Below, in pieces: positions 25,223 through 33,187 of a stretch of DNA of 35,116 nt. The translations under genes and the position numbers were made by a program. Location of the stretch: contig JANZZE010000009.1 in NCBI GenBank assembly GCA_026419545.1, forward strand, positions 1 to 35,116, read 5' to 3'. The first letter of the stretch is position 1; each line of letters opens with the position of its first letter. The DNA comes from Acidimicrobiales bacterium. GTDB lineage: Bacteria; Actinomycetota; Acidimicrobiia; Acidimicrobiales; Acidimicrobilacustridaceae. The notes beneath the pieces are model-generated. The model saw only the letters and a program-made list of their open reading frames with translations, had not been told where the DNA came from and ran no database searches.

Positions 25223-25690
25223 TCAGTGGCGGAACCGGCTCGCGAATCCGATTCGCAACGCCGGGCGGAAGCACTGTTCAACCGTGGCATAGATGGTCCC
25301 GAGGACCCGGTCGAGCTCACGCTCGTCGACCGCTCGGGCTGCGAGCTGGCCGACGAGAAACACTGCGTCCTCGACCCCCATTGCGAAATGGACCCCGTAC
25401 AGCTTCAGGTTTCGGCGCAACAAGTGCTCGTAGAAGGCCCCATGGTTCTCTTCGGGCGCAGGCAGGAAGTAGGTCTCGTAGTGCAGGGTCCGCTGCCCGA
25501 GCGTGTACCAGATCGAGTAGACGTCCTTCTCCTCCCCCCGGACACGCACATACCACCGTCGTTGACCGGGCTCACCACGCTCGACTGCGTCGATGACTGG
25601 ATTGGACTCGAGCTGCGCGCGGAGCCACGAATCGACCACTTCCTCGATCAGCTCGAGTTCATCGTCGGGTAAGCAATCGTCGTCGATCAT
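25223..25690 (-). CDS. YbjN-domain protein
   Basis: The 155-residue protein resembles the YbjN family by its aromatic core: RWYVRVRGEEKDVYSIWYTL, LHYETYFLPAP and the alpha/beta pattern of type III chaperone-like folds. It begins 12 nt after the mshA stop, so they are co-transcribed. In mycobacteria the gene after mshA (Rv0487) is also a YbjN-type protein, which supports the call. Its biochemical role is unknown; a chaperone or adaptor function is often suggested. Confidence 0.82.
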   Translation of the reverse strand: MIDDDCLPDDELELIEEVVDSWLRAQLESNPVIDAVERGEPGQRRWYVRVRGEEKDVYSIWYTLGQRTLHYETYFLPAPEENHGAFYEHLLRRNLKLYGVHFAMGVEDAVFLVGQLAARAVDERELDRVLGTIYATVEQCFRPALRIGFASRFRH

Positions 25691-25702
25691 GGCGCAATCA
25701 AC

Positions 25703-26935
25703 TCACGCGCAGCTCACGAGACGACGGACGGTCAGATCCGAATAGATGCGCCTCAGGCGTCCGGCGGTAGTCGACCAGGTATACCGACGCGAGCGTCGCG
25801 TCGCTTCAGCGCCCAGCGCGTCGGCCAGCGAAGGCGATACGAGGATCTCCCTGACGTACCTGGCAAAGGCCTCGGGGTCGCGCTCCTCGACCAAGAACCC
25901 GGTCACGCCGTGATCGACGAGCGTGGTCAAACCGCCCACGTTGGCTGCAACCACTGGTGTACCGCAGGCCGCTGCCTCCAGCGCCACCAAGCCGAACGAT
26001 TCGCTTCGGCTCGGCACCAGGCACACGTCGGCGGCCCGGTAGTAGGTAGACAACAGATGGTGCGGCTGAGGCTCGACGAACCGCACGCGATCGACAAGGC
26101 CGAGTCCGCGAACCAGACGGTAGGCCAGCTCGAGCTCACCGTGACCAGCCGGCCCGCTCGGTCCACCCACGACCAACAGATGTGCATCGGACCAGTCCTC
26201 GAGCAGCGCCAAGGTCTTGATCGCGACCGGCAGACCCTTCAAGGGTTGTATCCGCCCGACGAACAACAGCACGGGGTGATCGCCGAGCCCCAGTGCTCGA
26301 CGGGCGCCCCGACGATCGCCAGGCGAGAAGAATGCATGGTCCACGCCCGGCGGCACGATCTCGATGCGCTCTGGTCGCGCGCCGTAGTGCTCGACGAGTT
26401 GCGCCGCCTCGGTTTCGCACGATGCCAGGATGACATCCGAGCACCCGATGACCTCCGCTTCGGCTTCGTCGCGTCGCCGCGGCTCGCGTTCACCGCTGAT
26501 GGCTTTCACCCGGGCGAGCGTGTGGAAGGTGGAGACGAGCGGGAGACCGAACTCGTGCTTGAGCCGGTGGCCAACGACACCGGACAACCAATAGTTGGCG
26601 TGAAGAGCATCCACGTCTTCACCACTCGCGAACCGATGGGCAATCCCTTCGGCAAATTCGTCCGCGATGTCATAGAGCTCGTGCTTTGCCAACTCGGGCC
26701 GACCGGCATCGACGTGCACGACCCGAAACCCCGGCTCGACCTCGACCTCGGTCGGAAGGTCAGTGCGCCAACGCCTCACGTAAACCGTCGACTCCACACC
26801 GGCCTGCGCAAGCCCGGACACCAGCTCCCGCACGTACACATTCATCCCGCCACTGTCACCAGAGCCGGGCAGGACGAGCGGAGAGGTATGCATGGAGATG
26901 ACGGCGAGACTGCGCACGGTCGACCGTAACGTCAC
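25703..26935 (-). CDS. mshA: D-inositol-3-phosphate glycosyltransferase, first step of mycothiol synthesis
   Basis: The GT4 enzyme joins GlcNAc from UDP-GlcNAc to 1D-myo-inositol 3-phosphate. MshA features are clear: MHTSPLVLPGSGDSGGMNVY, HANYWLSG, STFHTLA, VPPGVDHAFF, LFVGRIQPLKG and the donor-site SRSESFGLVALEAAACGTP. The length is about 410. The start is ambiguous: TTG 26941, GTG 26935 (chosen) or GTG 26917 with TACGGT just upstream. It lies right after an Xre gene and before ybjN. Mycothiol is the actinobacterial low-molecular-weight thiol, so this gene is a strong taxonomic marker. The other msh genes are not in the window. Confidence 0.93.
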   Translation of the reverse strand: MTLRSTVRSLAVISMHTSPLVLPGSGDSGGMNVYVRELVSGLAQAGVESTVYVRRWRTDLPTEVEVEPGFRVVHVDAGRPELAKHELYDIADEFAEGIAHRFASGEDVDALHANYWLSGVVGHRLKHEFGLPLVSTFHTLARVKAISGEREPRRRDEAEAEVIGCSDVILASCETEAAQLVEHYGARPERIEIVPPGVDHAFFSPGDRRGARRALGLGDHPVLLFVGRIQPLKGLPVAIKTLALLEDWSDAHLLVVGGPSGPAGHGELELAYRLVRGLGLVDRVRFVEPQPHHLLSTYYRAADVCLVPSRSESFGLVALEAAACGTPVVAANVGGLTTLVDHGVTGFLVEERDPEAFARYVREILVSPSLADALGAEATRRSRRYTWSTTAGRLRRIYSDLTVRRLVSCA

Positions 26936-26937
26936 AA

Positions 26938-27474
26938 TCAAGCGAGAGATTCCTCAGCCGACTCGACCTCGCCGCGACGATTCCCGTCTGCGCCCTCACC
27001 GCCGACTATTCCAGCGGCGCGGGGGTCGTCTCGACGATCATCATCAGTGGTTTGCGGGCGCTGATCCTCCGCGGGCTCGCGGGAGGGACGGCGACCGTTT
27101 CCTTCCCGAGGCTCGGCTTGGCCTCGCGCCCGCTGTTGGGCCCGGAAGGACTCGTAGATGTGGACAAGGGTCTTCTTCTGCTCTTCGTTGAGGTACGGGT
27201 CGCGTTTGATCTCAGCCACCAGATCAAACTCGGTATCGCGTTCTTCGAGGATGCCAGCGCGTACATACAGTGTCTCGGCCGAGATCTGCAACGATCGAGC
27301 AATCTGTTGGAGGATCTCAGCCGAGGGCTTGCGCAAGCCCCGTTCGATCTGGCTGAGATACGGATTCGAAATCCCCGCCATCTCCGACAGCTTGCGTAAC
27401 GAGAGGTGTCCGATGCGGCGCTGCTCACGTATGAACTCCCCGAGTTCTCGCCAGCGCTGCTCCAGCTCGCTCAT
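26938..27474 (-). CDS. Xre-family HTH regulator with a charged tail
   Basis: The 178-residue protein has an Xre domain at about residues 14-68: LSLRKLSEMAGISNPYLSQI, ERGLRKPSAEIL, ARSLQISAETLYVRAG. A short helical part (NEEQKKTLVHIYESF) is followed by a low-complexity tail rich in Arg, Glu, Asp and Gly. It resembles the mycobacterial Rv0474 type of regulator, which also lies in the mshA neighbourhood. TAACGT ends 7 nt before the ATG, so it is probably leaderless. It overlaps or abuts the mshA start and may control mycothiol synthesis; that is inference. Confidence 0.85.
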   Translation of the reverse strand: MSELEQRWRELGEFIREQRRIGHLSLRKLSEMAGISNPYLSQIERGLRKPSAEILQQIARSLQISAETLYVRAGILEERDTEFDLVAEIKRDPYLNEEQKKTLVHIYESFRAQQRARGQAEPREGNGRRPSREPAEDQRPQTTDDDRRDDPRAAGIVGGEGADGNRRGEVESAEESLA

Positions 27475-27524
27475 ACACCAAACGTTACGGAGTTCCGCGC
27501 CCGAGGCTTTAATCGGCGCGACGG

Positions 27525-28058
27525 TCAGCCTTCGAGCAGGCTCTCGACACTCGCCTCACCGATCTGATAGCGACGGGCAATCTCGCCTTGGAGTGCGTCG
27601 ATGATCTTGAAGAAGCGTCGTCGCCGCTCCGACACCTTTGACTCGAAGGCTTTCAATTCGTCGGCGAATGCTCGGAGCTCCTCATCGGTCATCTCGGGGA
27701 GCCGAGCCGTGCGCCCGGCCGAGACGAGCTGCCCGAGTTCTGCAGCCAGTTCGGGATCGACCTCAGTCGGCTCCAAGGTCCGAGGTAGGCGACCAGCAAC
27801 CGCTGGGCGCTGCTCCACACCGAGAGCATCGGGCAACTCCGCGACGAGCGTGGCCAGATCACCGGCGTGACTTCCAGCAGCGCGCCGCTCGAGTTCGTTG
27901 TGAATGATGTCGAGGGCGCCTTGCACCAGGCGGCGCAGGTACGAGAGTCCGGTTTCTGCCTCGACACACTCCGCGCGCATTGCCCGCAGCTCGGCCATCG
28001 AACGGGATTCGATCCCGTCGAGGTAGCCATCGCTCAGCAACCGGCCGTGGTCAGTCAT
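27525..28058 (-). CDS. rsiG: RsiG-like c-di-GMP-binding anti-sigma factor
   Basis: From ATG 28058, with GAGG 6 nt upstream, the product is 177 residues and mostly helical. RsiG holds the sigma factor WhiG when loaded with c-di-GMP and binds the nucleotide through E-x3-S-x2-R-x3-Q-x3-D motifs on a coiled coil. The first motif is complete: E35, S39, R42, Q46, D50. A second near the C-terminus has E139, S143, R146, D154 but F150 in place of Gln. The frame is open upstream to 28115, overlapping the next gene. Such proteins are often annotated as aerial mycelium formation (AmfC) proteins. WhiG is not in the window. Confidence 0.78.
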   Translation of the reverse strand: MTDHGRLLSDGYLDGIESRSMAELRAMRAECVEAETGLSYLRRLVQGALDIIHNELERRAAGSHAGDLATLVAELPDALGVEQRPAVAGRLPRTLEPTEVDPELAAELGQLVSAGRTARLPEMTDEELRAFADELKAFESKVSERRRRFFKIIDALQGEIARRYQIGEASVESLLEG

Positions 28059-28075
28059 GATCAGCCTCAGCCTAC

Positions 28076-29089
28076 TCAGCTCACACCCAGGTAGTTCCAG
28101 AGCAAAAACAACCACGCCGGACCGGCGAGCATCAGGGAATCAAGCCGGCGCAACGCTGGGGCTGGCGCGCTGGCGTGGGGCAAGACCATTGAGCCGACCA
28201 ATTCGCCCAACGGAGCGGTGAAGGCAACTACACCGCCGAAAACCCAGGCGTGACCAGCATCGGCAAACGGTTTCATCTCGAAGATCTCGACCGCAACCGA
28301 CACCGAAAAGGTGAGCACTCCCGCCACGACGATCCCAGCAATGGGCCCAGCCAGGGGACTGGAGGATCCCGCGCCCACAAGGTAGCGCCCCAGGTCGTAC
28401 CCGCTGATGAGGACGATCAGCAGGAGGGCGCCCACGTCGCTGACTCGGAACACGAGCACCGGCGCGGCTGCAGCCAGCCCTATCAGCGCTGAAGACCGCA
28501 CGGTGGCGCCAGCTGCAGCGAGCAGTGGGGTACGCCGCCGTCGACGAAGCAACGCCGCTGCCACCGCCGCGACCGGGAGCGCCAACAGTACGAGCCCGCA
28601 CAACGCGATCCCCCAGCCCGCAGCGAGCGGCATACCCCCCGCCCCCAAGGCAGCGACGAACCGGTTGGGCTGGCTGCCAACACGTCTCCATTCTCTACAG
28701 GTCTGCAGCGCGCCAACTGCGGCGACAAGGGCAAACACCGCTCCCAGCCACACCAGCCCGCCGTAAAAGCAGCCAAGCTCGATCAGGAACCAAGCGAATC
28801 CGACGATCACGCGGGCGAGCTTGAGTTCGTCCCGGCCAAAAACGCGCTCAACCCACTCGGCCGGCAGTCGCTCAGGCCGGCCCGCCTTGCCTCTGGTTGG
28901 AGGACGGGCGCTTCTGCCCGGATTTGCCTTTCGGGCTTCGCCGCGCCGCGAAACGGCGATGGCCCCGGTGTTCTTCATGGCCGCTCGGACGCCGTGACGA
29001 TCTCCGGCTTGGGTCCGGTTCGCTTCGTCATTCACCGTCCCGGTCAGCAACCCCGCAGGACGCGGCGTGTCGAGCGCGCCTTGCTCCAC
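28076..29089 (-). CDS. CdsA-like integral membrane protein, probably without CDP-diacylglycerol synthase activity
   Basis: The 337-residue protein has a polar, basic N-terminal 75 residues and then eight or so TM helices. The end, LGELVGSMVLP ... LRRLDSLMLAGPAWL, has the layout of the phosphatidate cytidylyltransferase signature, but the Lys-Asp and His-Gly-Gly parts are missing, so a catalytic role is doubtful. It starts at GTG 29089, 2 nt after the MoaD-like stop, and overlaps the rsiG-like frame. It could be a diverged scaffold, or a member of a family I do not recognise. Confidence 0.6.
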   Translation of the reverse strand: MEQGALDTPRPAGLLTGTVNDEANRTQAGDRHGVRAAMKNTGAIAVSRRGEARKANPGRSARPPTRGKAGRPERLPAEWVERVFGRDELKLARVIVGFAWFLIELGCFYGGLVWLGAVFALVAAVGALQTCREWRRVGSQPNRFVAALGAGGMPLAAGWGIALCGLVLLALPVAAVAAALLRRRRRTPLLAAAGATVRSSALIGLAAAAPVLVFRVSDVGALLLIVLISGYDLGRYLVGAGSSSPLAGPIAGIVVAGVLTFSVSVAVEIFEMKPFADAGHAWVFGGVVAFTAPLGELVGSMVLPHASAPAPALRRLDSLMLAGPAWLFLLWNYLGVS

Positions 29090-29091
29090 CG

Positions 29092-29334
29092 TTAGGCCAT
29101 CCCGCCTGAAACGGGAGGCAAGATCCCAATTTCATCATTCGGCCCCACGCTGGTGCTGAGATCGGCTGGTTCGCCGTTCACCCAAATCTTGCACGTGGCA
29201 AGCACATCGGAGAACGCTTCGCCATAGCGGGACCGTGCCGCATCGAGCACTTCACCGACGGTCCGGCCGGGCAGCGTGTCGCGGCCGGTACCGGCCGCCT
29301 CGCGCGCCGACGCGAAGAGCCGCAGGGTCGCCAT
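29092..29334 (-). CDS. MoaD/ThiS-like ubiquitin-fold sulfur carrier with a two-residue tail
   Basis: The 80-residue protein has the beta-grasp pattern MATLRLFASAREAAG, TVGEVLDAARSRYG, WVNGEPADLSTSVGPNDEIG and ILPPVSGGMA. Sulfur carriers of this family end in Gly-Gly, which is adenylated and thiocarboxylated. Here Gly77-Gly78 is followed by Met-Ala, so the tail would have to be removed before activation. TAGGTT ends 8 nt before the ATG, fitting a leaderless message. No E1-like ThiF/MoeB gene is in the window. It may serve molybdopterin, thiamine or another sulfur pathway. Confidence 0.85.
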   Translation of the reverse strand: MATLRLFASAREAAGTGRDTLPGRTVGEVLDAARSRYGEAFSDVLATCKIWVNGEPADLSTSVGPNDEIGILPPVSGGMA

Positions 29335-29521
29335 CGGTGAAAAACCTAGTGCGCAGCTCCTAAGGTGACGACGCCATGGTTAACCACTCGATCCGCCAGC
29401 CTCACACCCCGCCATACGCGTCCGTTTCGACGGACAACTCGTGCGCTCTGGTCGACCGTCGCAAACCGTGCGGGTGCACGCAGGCGAACCTGGCCGTCGC
29501 GACCGACGAGGCGGAACAGAC

Positions 29522-30151
29522 GTGTCGCATCTGACTCGGATGCTGCTCGCTCGTCACGGCGAAAGCGAATGGAACGCGCTCGGGCGTTGGCAGGGACAAG
29601 CAGATCCGCCGCTGTCACCGATGGGCCGACGGCAGGCGGCACTAGCGGCAGATCGACTCGGGGCGATCGATGTGATCGTGTCCTCCGACCTGTCCCGCGC
29701 TCTGCGCACCGCGCACGTCATCGCTGAGCTACTCGGCGTTGGCCCGGTAATAGTCGAACCCCGATTGCGCGAGCGAGACGTAGGGGCGTGGTCCGGTCTC
29801 ACCCGTGAGCAGATCGAAGCGACGTTTCCCGGCTACCTCGACGATGGACGACGGCCACCCGGATGGGAGCCAGACGAGCTGCTCTTGGAAAGGTCATCTG
29901 AAGCACTCGACGCGATTGAGCGAACCTATTGCGGCGCCGAGATCCTCGTGGTCACCCACGGCGGGGTCATCTACAACCTCGAACGACATCACGGACTTAC
30001 GCCCACCCGGCTGGCGAACCTCGAAGGTCGTTGGGTGGCTCATCACGGCAACCGGGTCGTGCTCGGAGAAAGAATCCGACTCGTTGACGACCATACCGGA
30101 ACCGAGGGGTGCACAACACCCCAAGACGGAGCGACGAACTCCTACAGCTGA
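29522..30151 (+). CDS. Histidine phosphatase (phosphoglycerate mutase family)
   Basis: The 209-residue protein starts at GTG 29522: VSHLTRMLLARHGESEWN, with catalytic His in ARHGE, LGRWQGQADPPLSPMGRRQA, the acid in RLRERDVGAW, and the second His in VVTHGGVIYN. It is a small phosphatase of unknown substrate; actinobacterial relatives include glucosyl-3-phosphoglycerate phosphatase and acid phosphatases. The frame is open upstream to GTG 29441 with RFDGQLVRSG-like text, so an extended start is possible. It converges on the UbiB-type gene with a 46-nt gap. Confidence 0.88.
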   Translation: MSHLTRMLLARHGESEWNALGRWQGQADPPLSPMGRRQAALAADRLGAIDVIVSSDLSRALRTAHVIAELLGVGPVIVEPRLRERDVGAWSGLTREQIEATFPGYLDDGRRPPGWEPDELLLERSSEALDAIERTYCGAEILVVTHGGVIYNLERHHGLTPTRLANLEGRWVAHHGNRVVLGERIRLVDDHTGTEGCTTPQDGATNSYS

Positions 30152-30197
30152 TGGGTGCGTCACACCGTTCAACTCGGGGACGAAAGCAGCCGTCAGG

Positions 30198-31658
30198 TCA
30201 GAGCAAGCCGCGGCGGGCCTTCCAGTCCTGTTCCAACTCGCCCAGTTCGGTCGCTGGGGGACCACCGTGGCGATACTCATCGAGGATGCCTCGCCACCGA
30301 TTGTGCGCCTCGAGGCGGCCAAGCAGCGCGCTCACACCCCACACGACTCGGTCGAGGATGACGAACGACGGGGGCATGTTGAGACAGCGGATGACGTCGG
30401 CGTAGGGGCCTTGCAGGTCCATGACGTTCTGCAAAGCCTCTGCGGTGTAACTACGGGTAAAGGTGAACTCTTCCACCATGTAGGCGCGATACGGCGCGCT
30501 GATCGCCTCGAAGACATGTTCGTCGTCGAGCCCGTGGTCCCTCATGAGGAAACCGACCTCTTCCATCGCCCGCACCGTCGGCCCGACCTTTCTGTCGATG
30601 ATCAGGTCGAGGATCGGTATGAGCTTGTCGAACTCGTCGGTAGACCACCGCTTGACCAATCCGAAATCGAGGAACGTGACCGAGCCATCGGGATGGAAGC
30701 GGTAGTTGCCCGGATGAGGGTCGCCGTTGAACACGCGGTGTTCGTGCACTGAACCTTGCGCGAACCGGAACACCACTTCAGCAGCCCGCTGACGCTGCTC
30801 GTAGGTCGCGTTTGCCTCGAAGTCCGTCCAGCTGGTCCCGTCGACCCATTCAGTGGTGAGAACCTTCTCGGTCGACATCTCGGGGACGACTTTCGGGATA
30901 CGGATGAATGGGTGATCCTTGTATCGCTCCCAGAATTCGGTCTGGCACCCGGCTTCGAGGGTGTAGTCCAACTCGTCGTACATACGGGCTCGCAATTCGT
31001 CCACGAGCGCATGCACGTCGAGTCCCTTCAATGCCACCGCCGAGAACATGGCGTAGAGCATCTCGGCGTTGTCGAGGTCGTGCTTGATGGCTTTGCCCAC
31101 CCCTGGGTATTGCACCTTCACCGCGACTTCTCGACCGTCGTGCAGCACCGCTTTGTGAACCTGACCGATCGACGCGGCCGCAACTGGGACCGAATCCCAG
31201 TCAAGGAACAACCGTTCAGGATCAGACCCCAACTGTTCTCGTATCACTTGTTCGGCCAAGCTCGGGGCCATCGGGGGCACATCCTGTTGCAGGGTGGCAA
31301 GCGCCAGACGTGCTTGGTCGGGGAGACCGTCAGCAATGAACGACACCATCTGCCCGAGTTTCATGATGGCGCCTTTCATGTTGCCGAGCTCTTTTGCGAC
31401 GTCTTCCGCCGTCTTGATCGCAAACTGTTCTTCGAGCTCGGCGCGGCGCTCGGCATCGAGCCGGGCGCCCCACACTTTGATCGAAACCCAATGGGCTGCC
31501 CGGCGGGCAGTGAGCCTCCACACCCGCCGCTGCCGCCGGAAGCGTTCACGGGTGTCCTCATCTGAGAGCTGTTTGGCAATCACCGCCGCTCCACCCATCG
31601 CAGCGGCGACCGCGATCCCGGCAACGGCCGGTCGCAGCGCACTTCGGGGGGACGGCAT
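30198..31658 (-). CDS. ABC1/AarF (UbiB) family atypical kinase
   Basis: The product is about 486 residues from ATG 31658; TACGGT ends 6 nt upstream (leaderless), and the longer frame to 31715 is less likely. Family marks are all present: KxGQ motif in MKLGQMVSF, the Ala-rich loop AAASIGQVHKA, the Lys of VAVKVQYPG, DELDYTLEA, GDPHPGN and LDFGLVKR. An N-terminal hydrophobic stretch may anchor it. UbiB/ADCK proteins are ATPases that support quinone and lipid handling at membranes. In an actinobacterium the lipid may be menaquinone. Confidence 0.92.
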   Translation of the reverse strand: MPSPRSALRPAVAGIAVAAAMGGAAVIAKQLSDEDTRERFRRQRRVWRLTARRAAHWVSIKVWGARLDAERRAELEEQFAIKTAEDVAKELGNMKGAIMKLGQMVSFIADGLPDQARLALATLQQDVPPMAPSLAEQVIREQLGSDPERLFLDWDSVPVAAASIGQVHKAVLHDGREVAVKVQYPGVGKAIKHDLDNAEMLYAMFSAVALKGLDVHALVDELRARMYDELDYTLEAGCQTEFWERYKDHPFIRIPKVVPEMSTEKVLTTEWVDGTSWTDFEANATYEQRQRAAEVVFRFAQGSVHEHRVFNGDPHPGNYRFHPDGSVTFLDFGLVKRWSTDEFDKLIPILDLIIDRKVGPTVRAMEEVGFLMRDHGLDDEHVFEAISAPYRAYMVEEFTFTRSYTAEALQNVMDLQGPYADVIRCLNMPPSFVILDRVVWGVSALLGRLEAHNRWRGILDEYRHGGPPATELGELEQDWKARRGLL

Positions 31659-31749
31659 AGACGAACCGTAGCGGCCAAACCGGCTTCCAAGCGACGCAGC
31701 GGTTTCCCGCAACACTTGTGTCTTCTCCGGAGCGGAGAACCCAACGAGG

Positions 31750-32535
31750 TCAGGCCGGCTTCGAAGCCAAGCAGAGGATCGACAGTCCGAACGGCGGTCT
31801 GATGCCGGTCCGACGGACCCAGCAACGCTCTGCTGACGCCAACAGGTACAACAGCCGGTCCATCCCGGGGTGTGCCGCGCTGGTTTCCTCGTCGGTGTCC
31901 TTCACCAGCCGACGCAGCGGCGTACGCCGAAGCAACACCGCCGGGGGCACGAGGAACGAGTAGTAGTAGCCAATCCGCTCGACCACGAATCCCGCAGCCT
32001 CCACCGAACGACGAAGCTGCTGTGACCGGTAACGGCGACGGTGTGCGGCCCGCACGTCGTGGGCGCTCCACAGGAATTGGTACGCGGGCACGGTGACGAA
32101 CAGGATGCCGCCTGGCCGTAACACCCGGCGGTATTCACGTAGCGCAACTACGTCGTCGTCGAGATGTTCGATCACGTCCATCGACGTGACTACGTCTGCA
32201 ACGCCATTCGCGAACGGAAGGTTCTCGGCCGCTGCCTCGAGCACCGGCGGCGCCGGGTCACGACGCCGAGCATGGCCGAGCGCTTGCAGAGAAACGTCGG
32301 TGCCTACGACTGCCGCCGCACCGAGCGATCGTAGGGTTTCGACTGACTCGGCTGTTCCGCACCCCACGTCGACGGCAACAGCGCCCGAGGTGAGGTACGG
32401 GCCGAGTTCCTGAGCGAGCCAATCTCTGCGCCCGCGATACCACCAGTGGGTTGCTGCCACCTCGGCCATCAGGTCGAAGTAGTCCTCCGCGGGCTGATTC
32501 GCGCGTTCAGCGGCGATGGCCAACGATGACGACAT
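31750..32535 (-). CDS. Class I SAM-dependent methyltransferase
   Basis: The 261-residue protein has motif I VDVGCGTAESVETL, acidic residue in VGTDVSLQAL, AENLPFANGVADVV, SMDVIEHLDDD and RVLRPGGILFVTVPA. The N-terminal HWWYRGRRDWL is usual in methyltransferases of cell-surface glycan clusters. Its first 29 nt overlap the end of the upstream methyltransferase, so they are co-expressed. The substrate is unknown. Confidence 0.88.
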   Translation of the reverse strand: MSSSLAIAAERANQPAEDYFDLMAEVAATHWWYRGRRDWLAQELGPYLTSGAVAVDVGCGTAESVETLRSLGAAAVVGTDVSLQALGHARRRDPAPPVLEAAAENLPFANGVADVVTSMDVIEHLDDDVVALREYRRVLRPGGILFVTVPAYQFLWSAHDVRAAHRRRYRSQQLRRSVEAAGFVVERIGYYYSFLVPPAVLLRRTPLRRLVKDTDEETSAAHPGMDRLLYLLASAERCWVRRTGIRPPFGLSILCLASKPA

Positions 32536-33181
32536 GCGGATGAACGTAGCCTCGATCAGCCCTGATCACAGTCGTGACGAGGCCGGCGTCTCGTAGTTGC
32601 CTGTCGAACTCGTCCGACGGGGCGAACTCGACTCTTTCTCCTTCGGTGATGCGCAACACCCGGGTCGACACCAGTTCCTGGGTGACAGTCACCGCTGCCT
32701 TCCAACGAGGGCGCCGATCAGCTTCCTTCACCACGAGAGTGCCACCCGGCTCCAAACGTCGGATCGCCTCGGCTAAGAGCTGTGTCCTGGCGTCCGAGGA
32801 CAGCAGATACAGCACGTCGATTATGACCACGGCATCAAATCGCCGATCCGGATCAAGCTCGGCGAGCGGAAGGCACCAGAACTCGGCCAGCGGTTGGCTC
32901 CCCCCAGCACGGTCCACGGCCGCATTTGCCATCGAGATCTTGTCGCAGTCGATGTCGACCCCGGTGACTCGCCGACCCGAACTGGCCAGGGCAGCGAAGC
33001 ACGAAAACACACCGTGGCCGCAACCGACCTCCAAGATCGTGCCCCGGCGCGGCAATTGACGCTCGACAGCCGGGAATGGACAAGTGAGCCAGCGGAACCA
33101 AACGTGAAATCGGTCGGCCCGCGGCGCGTCGGCATAAAGCCCCAGCGTACGTCGAGCGATGTCAGAGCGCGGGGGATGCAC
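32507..33181 (-). CDS. Class I SAM-dependent methyltransferase
   Basis: The 224-residue protein shows motif I ILEVGCGHGVFSCF, GVDIDCDKI, FDAVVIIDVLYLLSSD and RLEPGGTLVVKEAD. It starts at GTG 33181, 6 nt after the deacetylase stop. The N-terminal segment (RFHVWFRWLTCPFPAVE) is like methyltransferases that act on isoprenoid or lipid substrates, but a specific role cannot be given. It is part of a minus-strand unit with the deacetylase and GT2 genes. Confidence 0.86.
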   Translation of the reverse strand: MHPPRSDIARRTLGLYADAPRADRFHVWFRWLTCPFPAVERQLPRRGTILEVGCGHGVFSCFAALASSGRRVTGVDIDCDKISMANAAVDRAGGSQPLAEFWCLPLAELDPDRRFDAVVIIDVLYLLSSDARTQLLAEAIRRLEPGGTLVVKEADRRPRWKAAVTVTQELVSTRVLRITEGERVEFAPSDEFDRQLRDAGLVTTVIRADRGYVHPHVVIVGHRR

Positions 33182-33187
33182 GAAAGG

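Noticed and set aside
25211-25672. 153-codon plus-strand frame opposite the ybjN-like gene
   Set aside because: The minus-strand product has the YbjN pattern and operon context; this frame has neither.
29376-29530. Short plus-strand frame starting MVNHSIRQPH upstream of the histidine phosphatase
   Set aside because: No ribosome-binding site, no motif; it overlaps the phosphatase start in another frame.
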